NCBI GenBank assembly: GCA_028583405.1 | Contig: JAPTMU010000155.1 | Span: 62,663-126,662 of the forward strand | Direction of reading: 5' to 3' | Source of the DNA: Pogonophryne albipinna | Taxonomy: Eukaryota > Chordata > Actinopteri > Perciformes > Artedidraconidae | DNA length: 64,000 bases | Shown here: piece by piece, positions 62,498 through 64,000 of the stretch | Numbering within the stretch: position 1 is the stretch's first letter | How the letters are laid out: every line of letters begins with the position of its first letter | Notes under the pieces: generated by a model | The model's input: only the letters and a program-made list of their open reading frames with translations | What the model was told of the DNA's origin: nothing | The model's database searches: none | Position numbers and translations under genes: made by a program

Positions 62498-64000
62498 TGC
62501 ATATTAAATCAAGCGCACCCTAAACATCCAGATACTACCCAGCGTTAGACTACCTTCTTTTTTAATTAAACCGCTCAGAGACTAAACTTTGCTCATTGCC
62601 GATTAATAATTAAAGTCTGTACTAAAGTTAAAGCTTTAAGGATAATTAATAAAGCAAATAAACAAACAATAACCAAGCAGAACCATATGGTCAATAAAAG
62701 ATCCCCCATTGTCATACCACAAAACCCCACATACACCAGGTGCCCAAAACACCATTAACCACACCCATGTGACGATCACCGGACAAACAATCAATTACCA
62801 ATGTGTGTGGTGTTAACAGACCATGAGAATAATAAAACAATAAATGCAGGCTAGCTTAGCATTATGGCTCCGACACATAATATGAGGTTAGCACCCCCTG
62901 TTAGTTTGCGCTTCATACGGCTGTTATCTGATTGGTTGCGTGTCAAAAGGTCAGCGGCAATCAAGGTTAAAGTTGAAATAATTGTAATTCTGTCCAGAGG
63001 AAAACAACGTCAGCCCAGAGTTGTTTTACCCCTGGTAATGTGGAGGCAGATTTGGAAAGGTTCTGAATTGACTATTGATGAGATGTCATCCCTTGTCTTT
63101 TTGACCAGCTGTAGTTGGTCGGCATGGTGAAGGTGGCGCTTCAATCCAACCACCCAAATCCTTCCCGAAATATGGAGAATATCTTGTTTAACATGCATAT
63201 CATCAGTCATTTACACCAAATGTTCTCAACAGCACAATATTACATATCATCTTAATCTAGCCTTATAATTTTGATCTCAAAGTGCACCAGATTGTTGCAT
63301 TAAGCTTTCAAATGAAAGATTAAGGTGAAATTTTTGTGTAAATATTCCTATGATTTACATTGCAATACATATTGTTCTAAATGTAATATTAAAAAGTCAT
63401 TTTTTTTCTAATATGGTGAACCCGTAATGTGTTAACAAAAGCTGTGCTCTATTGTATATATTTTATATATTATATCTATATATTTTATCACCAATTAATA
63501 ATGATGAGAAATAATCTTGACCTCCCTCTGTTGAAACAAATCCCAGTTTATACCTATAGAAAGTTATTAATTATTCCTTGTATATAAACCACGTAATAGT
63601 TATTATGGACATGCAGGGCAGGCAGCATCTAAGATAATCTGGTAGGTAGTATAAAGAACGACAAAGTCCGCAAAAGTAGGGTGTCACATGTGAAACCAAG
63701 TCAACGCAAATGCAAACGAATGAAATGTACAGAATCGTATTGCTGGACATTCTTCGGAAATTACTAAACGTTACCATAAGATATCGTACGAGGTGTAGTA
63801 CAAGTAACGCTGCATTTGACCTGATTTGCATGTATGCAATCTGTACATGAAAATGTAGCACGTTTGTACGGTTTACAAAAAAAATCCTAATTTATTTATT
63901 GAGTTAATCAATTGGAAATTAATCAATTCATATACAAAATGGTACATATACATAATATTAAGGTATTTGAAACAGACTATATTTTCTCCAGATATGAGCT
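62498..64000. other. Intergenic to right edge, nothing recognised
   Basis: AT-rich; an alternating TA tract lies near 63450-63490. ORFs such as 62864-63130 and 63571-63861 lack recognisable domains. Confidence 0.4.

Overview
The window is nuclear DNA from a ray-finned fish, probably a percomorph. The evidence is one intact spliced gene that I recognise as histidine N-acetyltransferase (hisat), teleost-type L2 and Rex1/jockey-like LINEs, hAT- and piggyBac-like elements, foldback MITEs, and LTR retrotransposons with TGT...ACA ends. There is no operon-like organisation. I found no rRNA, convincing tRNA or CRISPR array.

Layout. 1-11078 is a satellite array of about 90 units of roughly 119 or 129 bp, with higher-order structure; it continues off the left edge. 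At its right edge it is fused to the 3' end of an LTR retrotransposon (Pro-rich repeat tail, polypurine tract and 3' LTR, to 11935). 11941-23240 is intergenic, with old repeats and a diverged tandem duplication. 23244-25785 (minus) is hisat, four coding exons, 335 aa, with a piggyBac-like MITE in its last intron. 25786-35480 is mostly unassigned, with a LINE fragment starting in a 46-bp hairpin (29459-30475) and a long CA tract.

35486-48000 is a transposon cluster. It holds a 5'-truncated L2 carrying a deleted LTR element, then a second L2 (about 38780-45760). The second L2's endonuclease domain is split by two hAT elements with perfect 8-bp target duplications. One of these carries a solo LTR, the other a MITE, and each keeps a BED zinc-finger remnant but no visible transposase core. 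A third L2 3' end lies at 47228-48000.

50998-58536 is a three-level nest. A hAT-like element (15-bp terminal repeat, 8-bp target duplication) contains an older LTR retrotransposon whose ORF is almost entirely tandem repeats. That element is split by a very young LTR retrotransposon (52890-56387) with seemingly identical 394-bp LTRs, a 5-bp target duplication, a tRNA-Pro-like primer site and a single 723-codon ORF.

The most interesting object is that young element. Its ORF has a SAP-like N-terminus, coiled coil, SCAN/gag-like domain, CCHC knuckle and retropepsin-like region. There is no reverse transcriptase, RNase H or integrase. In their place, just before the polypurine tract, is an in-frame piece of a host chromatin gene: the start of the HMG box of SSRP1 (FACT subunit) and part of its basic tail, with internal deletions. 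It looks like a recently active, non-autonomous retrotransposon that captured a host gene. The window ends with two foldback MITEs (58834-59553, 62280-62497), a minus-strand LINE fragment (60705-61420) and AT-rich intergenic DNA.
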